The notes: generated from the letters alone by a model not told the origin. Shown: positions 34,701-46,204, counted from the stretch's first letter. The stretch is DNA of 64,000 nt from Biomphalaria glabrata (GCF_947242115.1 NC_074715.1:29823327-29887326); one strand, 5' to 3'. Numbers and translations: made by a program.

Positions 34701-37700
34701 TATGTACTAACGAAAAATTGTTTTTTCAAAGATAATTTTTTTTTTCGCCTCCCTAAATTTGTTATGTTGTATCATGCCGCATGGGAAAAAACAAACAAAA
34801 AGTGGAGAGTGGAGTAGAAATTAGTCTAATTAGATCTAGAATCTAGACTAGAGACCTAAAAACTTGAGATTATATATTTTTTTTTTTTTTTACACAGGTT
34901 GCACTTAGAAATAGATTATATAAATACTTTATTAATGAAATATAAGAGGCTTTAAAATGTGTTATTGACTACTTTAGACAATGGCCTTCAAAATGGAAAT
35001 GTTTAATGAGGATCTTTTTAAAAGTTAAATTATGTTGTTGTTTTTTTACTTATAATATAATGTCCACTCTTCTCTGACATTTCTTGAAGCACAAGACCCA
35101 ATAATTTGTATATTTCCTTCAATATTTACATTCTAAACAAATAAAGTTCATAAATATATAAATGAAATCAGCTTTGTGAGCTAGAAGTCTAATACTAATG
35201 CTAGTCTACTATTAAATTTCCTATTAAATTTAATAATAAGTAGATCTATTGTCTACGAAACTCAATTTACACTTTTTAACTTTTGAGCTGGGGGTGTGTC
35301 TCGTCCGCCTTAGCCAGCAACAAGCTCTCCTCTCTCTTGTTCCATGTCAGCTCAAAACGCCAGAAAAAAAATCATAACTTTCTAACTGTTAAACATACAG
35401 TCATAATTTATACACCATTGGAAAGTTCTCTTAAAGTATTTTAACGATGTACTAACAAAAAATTGTTTTTTCAAAGATATATTTTTTATTTCTCATCCCT
35501 AATTATGGATGTCAGAGAGGTGTGAACAAAATGGCGTCATTTTGATGGCAGAAAATAACAAAATATTTTAAAAGTAAAAAAAAAAAGAAAAAAAATGTAA
35601 TCTCAAGTTTTTAGGTCATTTTTTACTTCACTTTTGTTTTTTTTCCCATACCTAAATAAATATATATTTAATATTAACAAGGTGAAGGTTACAAAGACAG
35701 TTTGTCACTTGTGTGTGGAAACAAACTCAAAATCGAAGTGGTCCACCCAGGCAAGTAAAAAGGCAGGTTTCAATATTTTCAGAAAGTATATCAAAATAAA
35801 AATCTATCAAAGACAAATGACAGAGAAGAATGGAAAAAAAGAAGGTCGACAGATCTTGTGTGGTACCCCAACAGTCCAGCAGGCCTACGGATAGGTGGAA
35901 GTGAAGAAGTTCGATGTGTACCTGGCCTAACTAATGTCATATAATGATTATCTAATTGATCTAATTATTCTGTAAAGTGTCAATCTCTTATTCAAAGCCT
36001 CAAGAAAAAAAAAACACTCCCCTTCTTTTAGTTCTTCTTTAATATATTTATAGTGCTCCAGCTTGTAACAGAAAACAAATTAGAGTTGCATGGTAGAAAA
36101 TATATATATATTTGCATTTAATCACATTGTGTTACTTATCTATTTCAGGTTACAGAATCCCAATCATTGAAAATTTGGGAGCTACTCTGGTAATAGATTT
36201 TTTAAAAATATTATATATATTCTTCATAAATATAGCCATAATAGTTGGTACTTTTTTTTCCACTTTGACAAATGTAGTAAATATGTGATCTTTACAATAA
36301 TTAGTTTTGATTGTCTTTAAGCTGTTCATTAAGAGAAACTGGTTGTGTTAGCATACATTTACTATTAGCTTAGAAATTATTGTATGTACATAGATGTACA
36401 TTATAAACATTGATTGTTTAAGAACTGTTGTAATATTATATGACAATAGATGACTACATTTCTTGTTTAAATTTATTTTCTAAGGATCAGTTTGATACAA
36501 TAGATTTCACAGATAATGATATCAGAAAGCTAGACAAGTTTCCACTTCTAAAGCGTCTAAAACATATTTTGCTAAGCAATAACAGAATAGTGTAAGTAGC
36601 TATTAGCATTTAATTTTACTAATTAATATATAAATTTCATTTGTAAATATGTTCAAAACATGCCTGGTTTTTCACCCAACAACTATTATATATAAAGGAC
36701 TAAATATTTTACATGATAAACTCACAGTTAAGAGGATATATCACAAATGGAATTTAAAAAAACAAAAACATTTTATATTTTTTTTTTTTTTGTATGTACA
36801 TGATAGATATTACCATTATCTTGAGGAAGTCAGTCTTATATGTTGTTTATACTGTTATGTATTAAGAGGTAAAACAAATAATACGAATAAAATATTTCAG
36901 AAATTTTGTCTCTTTTACACAATTATTTTCACTTATCCCAATATTCATTTTGTTATTGTTGACAGACGAATTTCTGAAGACTTGCAAGAAAATCTTCCAA
37001 ATTTGGAAACACTAATTTTGTCTAACAACAGTCTTAAGGAACTTTCAGACATTGACCCTTTATCTACAATAACAACTTTAAAACAGCTCAGGTATAATAA
37101 TCACTCAGTTCAAATTAGGTGTTAATTATATATTTGGCTATGTGCAATACCAGAACAAAGTTTGTGTAAACTTTTTTTTTCTTAAATTAGCTTTAGAAAA
37201 ATTCAATAGCTTTATATTTTGATAATGGTTTTAAATTGAGCCACAATTTTATTCTTTATTTTCTTTCAGTCTCTTGGGTAACCCTGTTGTAACTAAAAAG
37301 AATTACAGATACTATGTGATATCTAAAATACCAAGTTTGAGAGTTCTCGACTTTTCTAGGATAAAGCAGAGGGTAAGGTTCCATTTGTTTTAAGTATTAT
37401 GTATAGTTAGTATCTGAATGAAATTGTGTATATTGCTAACAGGTTGATGAGAAAATATTTTATAGATCTTAAAAATGGTTCACATTTACTCATAACATAA
37501 AAAATATTATAGTAAACATGTTAATCATTTTATTATTAGTTTTGTTAAAATTCTAAAGAACTGTTTTCAACTAAATCTGCTGCTGATTGGCCTTTTTAAG
37601 TCCTCATTAGTTATAACTATAACCAAAAATGTTCTTGGTTATTATTTTTTGCCGTTGACTGATTTCAACATCAGATAATGCTATAGTCAGTATAAAGAAT

Positions 37701-40700
37701 AAAAAATCATCTACTTGTATTGCATTTTTTAAGGAAAGAGAAGCAGCTGCAAAAATGTTTAAGAAAAAGAAAAGTCAACAGCCTCAGCAGCAGACAGCTG
37801 CACCTGTGTCTAAGGAGAATGGAGCCAAAGCAAAGACATTTACACCTGGTGAAAAACTTGCTCCAGTCAGACAGGTTCCTACTGGTCCTTCTAAAGATGA
37901 TGTAGCTGCAATCAGAGTAAGAGCTAGATGTTTTAAAATAATACAAAGATCTGCCACATTTTGAATGAATCTACCAAAAGAACCCAACTATCTAGAAAAC
38001 AATGCTTATATTATTGAAAAGTAGATAAAAAAAAAAAACAGTTTTGTTTTAAGGGGTTTTCCAAATTGTTTTCCGGCCTGGTACAGCTACATTTCGACTG
38101 AGCACAAAGCATCACTATTACATATAAGCTGTTTTAATTATATGTCATGATGTTCACCTGTCTAATTCATGATGGCTTGTGGAAAAGAATGAAAAAATTG
38201 CTATAATGATTTCATAAATGGTAGAGCCTAGCCTAACGAATGAAACCTGTCCCATCTCTCTACTGCCACTACAGCTCGAAAGGTGTCCCCTCCAAATGTG
38301 GGGGATCTTTATGCTTTACCATGTTTATAAAAAAAATAATTATCTATTATTTTCTTGAAACTAATTTTTATTTTTAACAACTTTAATTTCCTAATTAGAT
38401 TTTTTGAGTTGAATACACTCAATTTGAGGGGTTGAGGAACATATAGAGAGTAATAATTTTTAATAGCACAGTGCATAAACTGTGAGAGAGAGGCAAGATG
38501 GGAGAAATGTCAGTTTTCCAGTTCCTTACTAGACTCACCCATGCAGGATGGGGAATTAGTACCTATATATGATGTAAAAAAAATACCATATATGCCATAC
38601 ACACACATAATGGTATTACAAATTTTCTTCAGAGAACTATGACCCTAAGCAAAATTAATGCTCTTGACTAATCCCTTGATTTAATTATTGCTATATTTAA
38701 ATAAAGCTTATCGATGTAGCTTGAAAAATCTTAAACTCAACTCATTTGGCAAACTTATTCTTATTGTGCAAGCCATAGTCATAAAATAAAATTGGTTACA
38801 AAGACAGTTTGTGTGGAAACACAAATTCAAAAGAGGTCCCCGAAGTGGTCTGCTCAGGCACGTAAAAAGGCAGGTTTCAATATTTTTAGAAAGAATATCA
38901 GAAATTATGAACTAACTATTAACATCTACAATCCTATACAAAAGAAGAGACGTGCTTGTGTTGAAAGTGTTGCTGATACTTTTGTATTGTTAGTTTGACT
39001 AATGACTTGATACCATAGAATACAGAGATTTATTAATGTTATTGTTATTACATTGTTAATATTCATATGTATTCAATGAACCGATAAAAAGTAAAGTTCC
39101 CCTTTCATACCTTGTGGTCTATAGGGCAGAAGATGCAAAGGTCATCTGTTTCTGTGGCCTACGGTTAACGAGGGTGTCATGTGGCCAGCACAATGACCAA
39201 CCGCTTTTACTTTTCCCCAACTAATGTCAGGTACCCATTAGAGTTGGGTGGACTCAGAGGCGCCCGAAATTAAAAATCCCAGTCGTCACCAGGATCCAGA
39301 CCCCGGTTCGGAAGCCAAATGCTTTAGCGCTCAGCCTCCTGGCCTCCTCAATCAACTGATAGTTATGTGAAGATAGAGTTCAATGGGAACTTGGCCTAAC
39401 TGATAGTTATGAAGATAGAGTTCAATGGGAACTTGGCCTAACTGATAGTTATGAAGATAGAGTTCAATGGGAACTTGGCCTAACTGATAGTTATGAAGAT
39501 AGAGTTCAATGGGAACTTGGCCTAACTGATGTTATTGAATGATTATCTAATTGATTTGTTTTGTAAAAGGGCCAATCTCTCATTTAAAGCCTCAACAAAG
39601 AAACTTTTTGCTTTAGATCAGTGTCCCTGTATATTTTTCATACGCTGCACTTCATGTGTATAATATGTAAAACTACTTATCACTTTTTTTTATTTGTTTT
39701 GTTTTTAATTGACTTATATGCATACTTGGGGGCGCGGTGGCTGAGTGGTTAAGCTTGCAAAGTTAATTTTAAAAATTAAATTGTTTTCTTTCAGAAAAGA
39801 GAAAAGCCGTTGCATCAGAACTTCGAAAGATCTAAAATATGATATCGGATTTCAATATCTTTTCTAGTTTATGAGATCTAAACGGGATGGACAGATGGAA
39901 GACAAACCACACAAAATTAATAGTGGCTATTCCCCTATTGGCGACCACTAAAAAGTGTTAGGTTTTGATAATCTATTTTTAAAAGTAATTTGAAAAAGAT
40001 AATTGAACTTTTTTCTTGTTGTTTTAGAAAGCCATAGCCAGTGCTCAGACTTTGGAAGAGATTGAGAGGCTGAACCAGATGTTAAAGTCTGGACAAATAC
40101 CTGGCCATGAAGACTTACAAAAGAGAGCAGGGGATGACAGAGGTCTGGTTTAATTTTAAAGCAGCTAGAATTAACATTTTATTTAAAAATAGTGAATATT
40201 TGATCTATAGATTGTCAGGGTTCATTTCTTAGCTTGGCTCATTAGGCTCGTTAGGAGGTTACTTAAATATTACTATTACGAACTATTATTACTTGATACA
40301 CTTTAACTCCAACTATAGATATCCATGGAAATATAAATACTACTTTGATCCAATAAGCACACAATGACATCGACTCTCAATAAATATTTAATACACAAAA
40401 CACCAGTCCATCAACTCTATGAAACATATATACATAACACCAGTCCAGGAAGCAAAATCTAACTAACACACTCTCTCGCACATTCAACGAAGACTTAACC
40501 CACTTAGTGCAAGACTATTCACATGACAAAGAGATATAACTAACATATCAAAGAAGATATTACTCTCACCATACCTCCCCCTGACATAGATATGCTTAAG
40601 ATAGTTTGTGTTACATTGTGATGGTTTTTATCACATTGTGACATTGCCATGAACTATTGGTATTTGTGGCTAATCTTTGGTTTTAACAAAATTATGCTGC

Positions 40701-40815
40701 ATTAATGAAATTTTTAAAATTGGTTTTATTTTCAGATTCCAAGAGATCACAGAGAGCTCATGAAGAAGAGGAGGAAGAAGAAGATGATGATGACAGAATG
40801 GAAGATGATGGTTAA
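31772..40815 (+). CDS. SNRPA1: U2 small nuclear ribonucleoprotein A' (complete)
   Basis: Component of the U2 snRNP that binds the U2B'' protein and U2 snRNA stem-loop IV in the nucleus; needed for branch-site recognition. Exons: 31772-31853, 36149-36189, 36485-36591, 36966-37091, 37270-37372, 37734-37916, 40028-40142, 40736-40815; all GT..AG, phases match, 278 residues (human 255). The start is MVRLSAQLI with the DWELDLRG that the family always has; then GYRIPIIENLGATL, DQFDTIDFTDNDIRKLD, LLSNNRIVRI, LETLILSNNSLKEL and LGNPVVTKKNYRYYVI (leucine-rich repeats and cap, residues about 20-150), a basic KMFKKKK, then the conserved IASAQTLEEIERL and SGQIPG, and an acidic tail E/D-rich ending MEDDG. 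Intron 1 (4.3 kb) holds nested transposons; intron 6 (2.1 kb) holds family E, SINE A and family D repeats. Confidence 0.97.
31872..33822. mobile_element. Second copy of the GGTAATTCTGCAGG TIR element, split by an insert
   Basis: 31872-32064 is the reverse complement of the right half of the 15747-16285 element, and 33429-33822 of its left half, including both CTGCAGGAGTTCA ends. The halves are separated by a 1364-bp insert. The element starts only 18 bp downstream of the SNRPA1 exon 1 donor. Flanking duplication not readable here. Confidence 0.8.
32065..33428. mobile_element. 1.36-kb nested element with TGAGGTAGTT inverted ends
   Basis: The left end is TGAGGTAGTTCC and the right end, read inverted, TGAGGTAGTTTCGTATT, with further inverted similarity at AGTCAC(A/G)TG(A/G)TTG. 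Comparison with the unsplit copy at 15747-16285 shows that the flanks join exactly to ATTAATTAGAC, leaving a target duplication of 0 or 2 bp depending on where the ends are drawn. It holds CA, TA and TTTA microsatellites (32430-32510) and a 30-base G run (33065-33092), no transposase. Confidence 0.65.
33830..34762. repeat. Foldback-type repeat, copy 2, nearly complete palindrome
   Basis: The left arm starts TAGGGATGTGAAATAAAAAA and the right arm ends in its inverse (TTTTTTTCGCCTCCCTAAAT). Matching inner words, inverted, include GTTAGTACAT, TTATACACC, GTTTTGACCTA, and CGCTGGCTGAGCCAG. Arms are about 400 bp. A 130-bp LINE piece sits near the centre. Confidence 0.8.
34141..34270 (-). mobile_element. 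Short I-clade-like LINE insertion with 10-bp target duplication
   Basis: Matches the 3' end of the LINE at 6971-7625 (GTTGGAGTGTTCATATGACT, GAGATGAACTGC, GGGAGCTCTCC) and ends in (GAA)n on the minus strand. It is bounded on both sides by AAATTTAATT (34131-34140 and 34271-34280), a perfect target duplication. Confidence 0.9.
35060..35577. repeat. Foldback-type repeat, copy 3
   Basis: Contains TCTCTGACATTTCTTG, CCCAATAATTTG, ATAAATGAAATCAG, TGAGCTAGAA, TTTATACACCATTGGAAAGT and the CATCCCTAAT end, in the order seen at 15690-16603. 35515-35577 is the inverse of 15650-15712 (GTCAGAGAGG, CAAAATGGC, GGCAGAAAATAACAAAATAT), so this copy also folds back. Confidence 0.65.
35690..36012 (+). repeat. Interspersed repeat family E, copy 1
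   Basis: Starts GTTACAAAGACAGTTTGT and continues GTGGTCCACCCAGGCAAGTA, GGCAGGTTTCAATATTTTCA, GAAAGTATATCA, ACAGATC and GGCCTAACTAATG, then TTCTGTAAAGTGTCAATCTC. Copies at 38795-39610 and 42073-42372 share this order. SINE-like, but I cannot assign its RNA ancestor. Confidence 0.75.
39113..39352 (-). repeat. tRNA-derived SINE, family A, copy 2
   Basis: Reverse complement of the 30349 copy: GGTTAACGAGGGTGTCATGT, CTAATGTCAGGTACCCATTA and CCGGTTCGGAAGCC. It interrupts a family E repeat. Confidence 0.85.
39363..39530 (+). repeat. 41-bp tandem repeat, about 4 copies
   Basis: Unit holds CTGATAGTTATGAAGATAGA followed by GTTCAATGGGAACTTGGCCTA, which is family E sequence amplified in place. Copies are almost identical, so the expansion is recent. 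Confidence 0.9.
39765..39955 (+). repeat. Interspersed repeat family D, copy 2
   Basis: Shares GAAAAGCCGTTGCA, TTTATGAGATCTAAACGGGA and the terminal GGCGACCACTAAAAA with 25425-25595. It is preceded directly by a 30-bp SINE A head at 39726. Confidence 0.7.
40143..40735 (+). other. SNRPA1 intron 7, nothing recognised
   Basis: 593-bp intron with GT..AG borders; a slightly GC-richer part at 40240-40600 shows no family I know. Confidence 0.5.
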
Positions 40816-42060
40816 ACACACACACATACTCAAATCATTTTGTTGTACATTTTCATTCATCCACCTTACATAACTGATAGTCAAATTATGATTAATTCTT
40901 TTTTTGTTTATTTACCTATAGTTTAAAAGTTATATAAATGGAATTCTAAATAAAGAAGTTGTTTTTTTAAATTTCATTAAAATGTGTAGGTTTCTATAAT
41001 GTTAGGTTTCTAAGAATTATTTATTTACTTTTTTTAAAAAAGTCTTTGACTATATTTTCATAATAAAAGAAATATTTTATTAAAATCAAATGTAGTTATA
41101 AAGAGATTTTTTTTTCATATCATTCACAAGTTTTGTTTCTTATGACATTTCCTCCTCTATTTTCAGAGACCTTAAGTGTGTGGGACTGCCATCGCTGACT
41201 GGAGCATCTCTTCTTGTCTTTTTTTTTTTTCTTCAAACCATAGCTGTTGGTATACATACTACCGGTACATTCAGTTACTGAGCATTAACAACAGATACTA
41301 CCATGATCTGACACCAGAAGGTGCTAGATACATATATATAATACAGTGTCATTTTATTAAGTTGGTAGAACAGATGCTTCACAATCTTAGGTCAGTGAAG
41401 CAGATACTACACACTCTCAGGTTTTAGTTATAATACTAGAAAATTTGATGAATGTTAAGTAATTTTATGTTTTATTCATGTGAGCTCTCCAGCCCAGTAC
41501 CAGATTGGAGCAGACTGCTACTGTTTCTGTTATGTTGGACACTGAAGTATATTAAAAACTTTTGACTGTTATTTCACAATCTGAGTTGTCAACTGTGTTC
41601 TTAGTTTACACCAGTTTGAGATCACTTTGAGCATAACTAGATATTTGTATTTTTTTTTTCTGCTGGTAATGAACTTATCCAACCCTTTCAAACAGTAGGC
41701 TTATTGGTGACTTCCTTAGCTCCTAGGACAGAATTTCATCAAATGTCAAAATGAGACTTTAAAAGTCACATGATCATCTTTCACAGGTAACCAAAATACA
41801 ATATGGAACTGAACGTGTTTCTGTTGATGCCATGTATTTGAGTCCTAGGTTAGAGAAATATCTGTTGCTCTGCTGATCCCACACAATGTATTAAGTTGCC
41901 TTTTAAAGTACTAGGCTAAAGTATTTCACAACTGTGACGTCTCTGCATTAGTGCTAGAAGAAGCTCACTCAGTAAAATAACACTTGCACCTGTGCACCTC
42001 TATAGATCTAGTGCTTAATGCTTGCATGGTGATAAGATTTTGATTTCACTGAAAGTTAAA
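40816..42060. other. 3' UTR and downstream flank of SNRPA1
   Basis: UTR to about 40970, then AT-rich sequence without coding signal. The open frame at 41176-41427 has no motif. Confidence 0.45.
40949..40954 (+). terminator. Poly-A signal AATAAA of SNRPA1
   Basis: AATAAA lies 134 bases after the SNRPA1 stop codon, in AT-rich 3' UTR sequence. Another AATAAA-like word occurs near 41062. Confidence 0.55.
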
Positions 42061-42072
42061 TTAAAAAAAAAA

Positions 42073-42372
42073 CAAGGTTACAAAGACAGTTTGTGAGGAA
42101 ACAAACAGAAAATCGGCCCCCCAAATGGTCCACCCATGCAGGAAAGAAAAGTAGGTTTCGATATTTTCAGAAAGAATATCATAATGAAATTCTATCAAAG
42201 GCAAATGATAAAAGAATGGAGAAAGAAGGTTGACAGATCCTGTGCGGTGTCCCAAAGGTCCAGCAAACCAAGGGATAGGTGAAAATGAATGCATAGTTTG
42301 ATGTGAACTTGGCCTAACTGATGACTTATATTGAGTATCTAATTGTTCTGTAAAGGGTGAAGAAAAAAACAT
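42073..42372 (+). repeat. Interspersed repeat family E, copy 3
   Basis: Starts GTTACAAAGACAGTTTGTGA and follows the order of 35690-36012 to TTGTTCTGTAAAGGGTG. Followed at 42405 by a family D terminus, which suggests that E and D can belong to one longer composite element. Confidence 0.75.
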
Positions 42373-42404
42373 TCCTTTAGTTTTGTGTTTCATTCGATGA
42401 TGTT

Positions 42405-42512
42405 AGATTTTCATTTTCTCCTCCAGTTTCTGAGATCTAAACGGGATTGACGGACAGACAGGCCACACAAAACTAATAGCGTCTTTTCCCCTTTCGGGGG
42501 CCGCTAAAAAAA
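42405..42512 (+). repeat. Interspersed repeat family D, copy 3
   Basis: Holds TCTGAGATCTAAACGGGATT, GACGGACAGACAGG and the terminal TTTCGGGGGCCGCTAAAAA. Confidence 0.75.
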
Positions 42513-42689
42513 GGAAAAATATTGATGTACCTTTGCGATATTGAACTTAGACAAAGCAACCAATTTAAGTTTTATTTTCTACATTTTCTGTTTTTGGCGA
42601 AAGCTCTCCTGCTGGCCTGTAAAGTGTATCTCTCAGTTTTTGTAAAAGTTTTTTGTATGAGTTATTCAGCTGGTGTCATACAAGGAAAA

Positions 42690-42962
42690 AAAGACATGAG
42701 TTTACTTTTACAAGTCAACACCTGGCAAAACTATGTTTTGGTCATGTTGTTAGACAGGATTCACTACCAAAAGTCATTATTCAAGGTACAGGAAGCACGA
42801 AGAAAGGGTCGTCCTGAGAAATGCTGGCTTGATCACTAAAGAATGTACCGGCCTCTCTTGATATCCTGCTAAGAACAGCTGCTGACCGAGAAAAGTGGAG
42901 GAATTTGGTTACGCGAAGTATGACTTCCGAAGCCATTTGTTCCAGGTGTTCTCTCATCAGTG
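42690..42962 (+). pseudogene. LINE reverse-transcriptase C-terminal relic
   Basis: Plus-strand pieces in changing frames read GHVVRQDSLPKVIIQG, then KGRPEKCWLD, then LLRTAADREKWRNLVTR. This order (GH..R, KGRP..W.D, A.DR..WR) is the hallmark of the far C-terminus of many LINE reverse transcriptases. At least two frame changes and a stop break it. A hAT-like MITE sits at its 3' edge. Confidence 0.75.
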
Positions 42963-43231
42963 CAGGGCCGGACTTAGCAGCGATGGTTTTCTAACATATG
43001 TAGCTGTAACACGTAGGATAGATCAAAATGTCCGCGAATAAACATTGAATCATTCTGAGGCTTACAGCTAGGCTAGTAGACATAGAGCCAGAGAGTTCTG
43101 CTGAGATTCGATCCATCTTTCGCATTTTTTTTCTCTAAAAAAAATTCTTTTCTTTGAATCCTGTGTAAGGCACTCACCAATCGGTGGCAATAGACGGCTG
43201 CCTAGTTTACCTATGCCTTAGGCCGGCCCTG
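42963..43231. mobile_element. 269-bp hAT-like MITE
   Basis: The left end CAGGGCCGGACTTAG and the inverted right end CTTAGGCCGGCCCTG match the hAT-type terminus. Flanks ATCAGTG and ATCAATG resemble a 7-bp duplication with one mismatch. The termini resemble those of the element at 28698-29326. Confidence 0.75.
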
Positions 43232-43289
43232 ATCAATGCCAGTGAAGGCAGGCAGACGCATGTGCTGTTCTTTAAAGCGTTTTCCAGAT

Positions 43290-44090
43290 AAAGGGGGGGG
43301 GGGGGGGAAGGAAACATGTAAAGTTTTTATTACTGTTAATTACTAATTTTTGAAAAAGAAGGCTTGCATGCCCCCCCCCCCCTCCTTTTGCGGTAGGTCT
43401 GCCATTGGCTTACTTTTGTTCTCTCAAATGATGTCATATGCTTGAAGGTTCATTTAGATCAGAATGGAAAAAAAAACAAAAAAACAAATTTTCTTGTGAA
43501 ACGTAATGAATTTATATTATCTACATCTAGATCTTGCACATTATGATGCGAGTTTTCATTTAAGAATCTAAATTAAAACGATTCTTGAAATTTTCACCGG
43601 AAATAATTAATCAGACACGTTTTGTTTGTTGTTTTTTTAAGCCTTGCGCCAAACTAATTGAAAATGAAACTCTGTAAGATAAGGTCTTCATATTTTAGAG
43701 GTTGAGCTAAGAATTTTAAATGGACTTTATGTTGCCAACACTTTGATTTTGAACTTCATTTATAGATTTCAAATAATTAGATTAACTTATTTAGACTACA
43801 ATACAATTGTCTACTATATCTAGTAGTAGTAGTAGCCTTATTTTGACTAGTCTAGACTTCTAGTTCTATACAGTACTTATCTAGATCTCTAGAGAGTAGA
43901 GTCCAGTGGCGTCACTAGGGGGGTGCGGTCCGCACCCGGTGACACCAGTTAGGGGGGTGACACCCAAGTGAAAAAATTCACTATTGACATTACTGACAAT
44001 TTAAAAGAAGTAAGTGTCAGTGGCTAAATATTAGAACATGTCATTAACGATTGATAAATAGATCTATATATATTTCTAAAAATATTTCGG
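43290..44090. other. Intergenic with homopolymer runs and a transposon-like end
   Basis: Contains a G run (43295-43307), a C run (43371-43382) and, at 43905-43970, GTGGCGTCACTAGGGGGGTG, a terminus type common on non-autonomous DNA transposons. No gene seen. Confidence 0.45.
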
Positions 44091-44159
44091 CTAAACATAT
44101 TTTTTAAAATGAAATTCTACAAATAGTTCATGCCCGAAATTGGCTTCAGCTGGTGTGTT

Positions 44160-46077
44160 TCTTCCATTAAATATCTTTAGCTTGTGTTTTTTCTTTTTAA
44201 CAACTTCAGCTTGTGTTGTTTCTTCCATAACATCTTCAACTTGTGTTGTTTCTTCCATAACATCTTCAGTTTGTGTTGTTTCTTCCATAACATCTTCAAC
44301 TTGTGTTTTTTCTTCCATAACATCTTCAGTTTGTGTTGTTTCTTCCATAACATCTTCAACTTGTGTTGTTTCTTCCATAACAACTTCAGCTTGTGTTGTT
44401 TCTTCCATAACAACTTCAGCTTGTGTTGTTTCTTCCATAACATCTTTAACTTGTGTTGTTTCTTCCATAACATCTTCAACTTGTTTTGTTTCTTCCATAA
44501 CAACTTCAACTTGTGTTGTTTCTTCCATAACATCTTCAGCTTTTTTTTTCTTCCATAACATCTTCAGCTTGTGTTGTTTCTTCCATAACAACTTCAACTT
44601 GTGTTGTTTCTTCCATAACATCTTCAACTTGTGTTGTTTCTTCCATAACATCTTCAACTTGTGTTGTTTCTTCCATAACATCTTCAACTTGTGTTTTTTC
44701 TTCAATAACAACTTCAACTTGTGTTGTTTCTTCCATAACATCTTCAACTTGTGTTGTTTCTTCCATAACATCTTCAACTTGTGTTGTTTCTTCCATAACA
44801 ACTTCAACTTGTGTTGTTTCTTCCATAACATCTTCAACTTGTGTTGTTTCTTCCATAACATCTTCAACTTGTGTTGTTTCTTCCATAACAACTTCAGCTT
44901 GTGTTGTTTCTTCCATAACATCTTCAGCTTGTGTTGTTTCTTCCATAACATCTTCAACTTGTGTTGTTTCTTCCATAACATCTTCAGCTTGTGTTGTTTC
45001 TTCCATAACAACTTCAGCTTGTGTTGTTTCTTCCATAACAACTTCAGCTTCTGTTGTTTCTTCCATAACATCTTCAGCTTGTGTTGTTTCTTCCATAACA
45101 TCTTCAACTTGTGTTGTTTCTTCCATAACATCTTCAGCTTGTGTTGTTTCTTCCATAACAACTTCAGCTTGTGTTGTTTCTTCCATAACATCTTCAGCTT
45201 TTTTTGTTTCTTCCATAACAACTTCAGCTTGTGTTGTTTCTTCCATAACATCTTCAACTTGTGTTGTTTCTTCCATAACAACTTCAGCTTGTGTTGTTTC
45301 TTCCATAACAACTTCAGCTTGTGTTGTTTCTTCCATAACAACTTCAGCTTGTGTTGTTTCTTCCATAACAACTTCAGCTTGTGTTGTTTCTTCCATAACA
45401 TCTTCAACTTGTGTTGTTTCTTCCATAACATCTTCAACTTGTGTTGTTTCTTCCATAACATCTTCAACTTGTGTTGTTTCTTCCATAACATCTTCAGCTT
45501 GTGTTGTTTCTTCCATAACAACTTCAGCTTGTGTTGTTTCTTCCATAACAACTTCAGCTTCTGTTGTTTCTTCCATAACATCTTCAGCTTGTGTTGTTTC
45601 TTCCATAACATCTTCAACTTGTGTTGTTTCTTCCATAACATCTTCAGCTTGTGTTGTTTCTTCCATAACAACTTCAGCTTGTGTTGTTTCTTCCATAACA
45701 TCTTCAGCTTTTTTTGTTTCTTCCATAACAACTTCAGCTTGTGTTGTTTCTTCCATAACATCTTCAACTTGTGTTGTTTCTTCCATAACAACTTCAGCTT
45801 GTGTTGTTTCTTCCATAACAACTTCAGCTTGTGTTGTTTCTTCCATAACAACTTCAGCTTGTGTTGTTTCTTCCATAACAACTTCAGCTTGTGTTGTTTC
45901 TTCCATAACATCTTCAACTTGTGTTGTTTCTTCCATAACATCTTCAACTTGTGTTGTTTCTTCCATAACATCTTCAACTTGTGTTGTTTCTTCCATAACA
46001 TCTTCAACTTGTGTTGTTTCTTCCATAACATCTTCAACTTGTGTTGTTTCTTCTATAACATCTTTAGCTGGTGTTGA
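44160..46077 (-). repeat. 30-bp minisatellite, about 64 units, open as Glu/Thr-rich frame
   Basis: Unit on the minus strand encodes VMEETTQ(V/A)E(D/V). It is 30 bp, free of stops in several frames, so both strands give long open frames. The EETTQ frame holds from 46077 to about 44536 (some 50 units), where a 29-bp unit shifts the frame; reading continues in another register to a stop at 44091. Variant units repeat in the same order 510 bp apart (marker units at 45041/45551 and 45191/45701), i.e. a higher-order unit of 17. An in-frame TAG lies just above 46077, next to possible acceptor sequence. Differences between units are mostly amino-acid changing (V/A, D/V), which does not argue for selection on protein. 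It may be a coding exon or plain minisatellite; I favour the latter slightly. Confidence 0.6.
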
Positions 46078-46204
46078 GGCCTACCTTAACGTTTGGTCTC
46101 GCTCACCTACCCGTATGATATTACAATGATAAGAAATCTCTTAGCCGAGCTGAACTGCAATTAACTTCTTGAGTTATTCTAATCTAATGTATATATTATA
46201 CGAC

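Larger units (their letters stand above)
38795..39610 (+). repeat. Interspersed repeat family E, copy 2, interrupted
   Basis: The head (38795-38950) and tail (39500-39610) of family E are separated by a minus-strand SINE A (39113-39352) and a local four-fold tandem expansion. The copy lies in SNRPA1 intron 6. Confidence 0.7.

Noticed and set aside
37707-37987. Several frames on both strands over SNRPA1 exon 6
   Set aside because: Shadows of the real coding frame, which is fixed by matching exon phases.
44140-46077. Long plus-strand frame of Phe/Cys/Asn repeats through the 30-bp minisatellite
   Set aside because: It is the other strand of a repeat whose length is a multiple of three and which lacks stops; composition is not that of a real protein and nothing supports its start.
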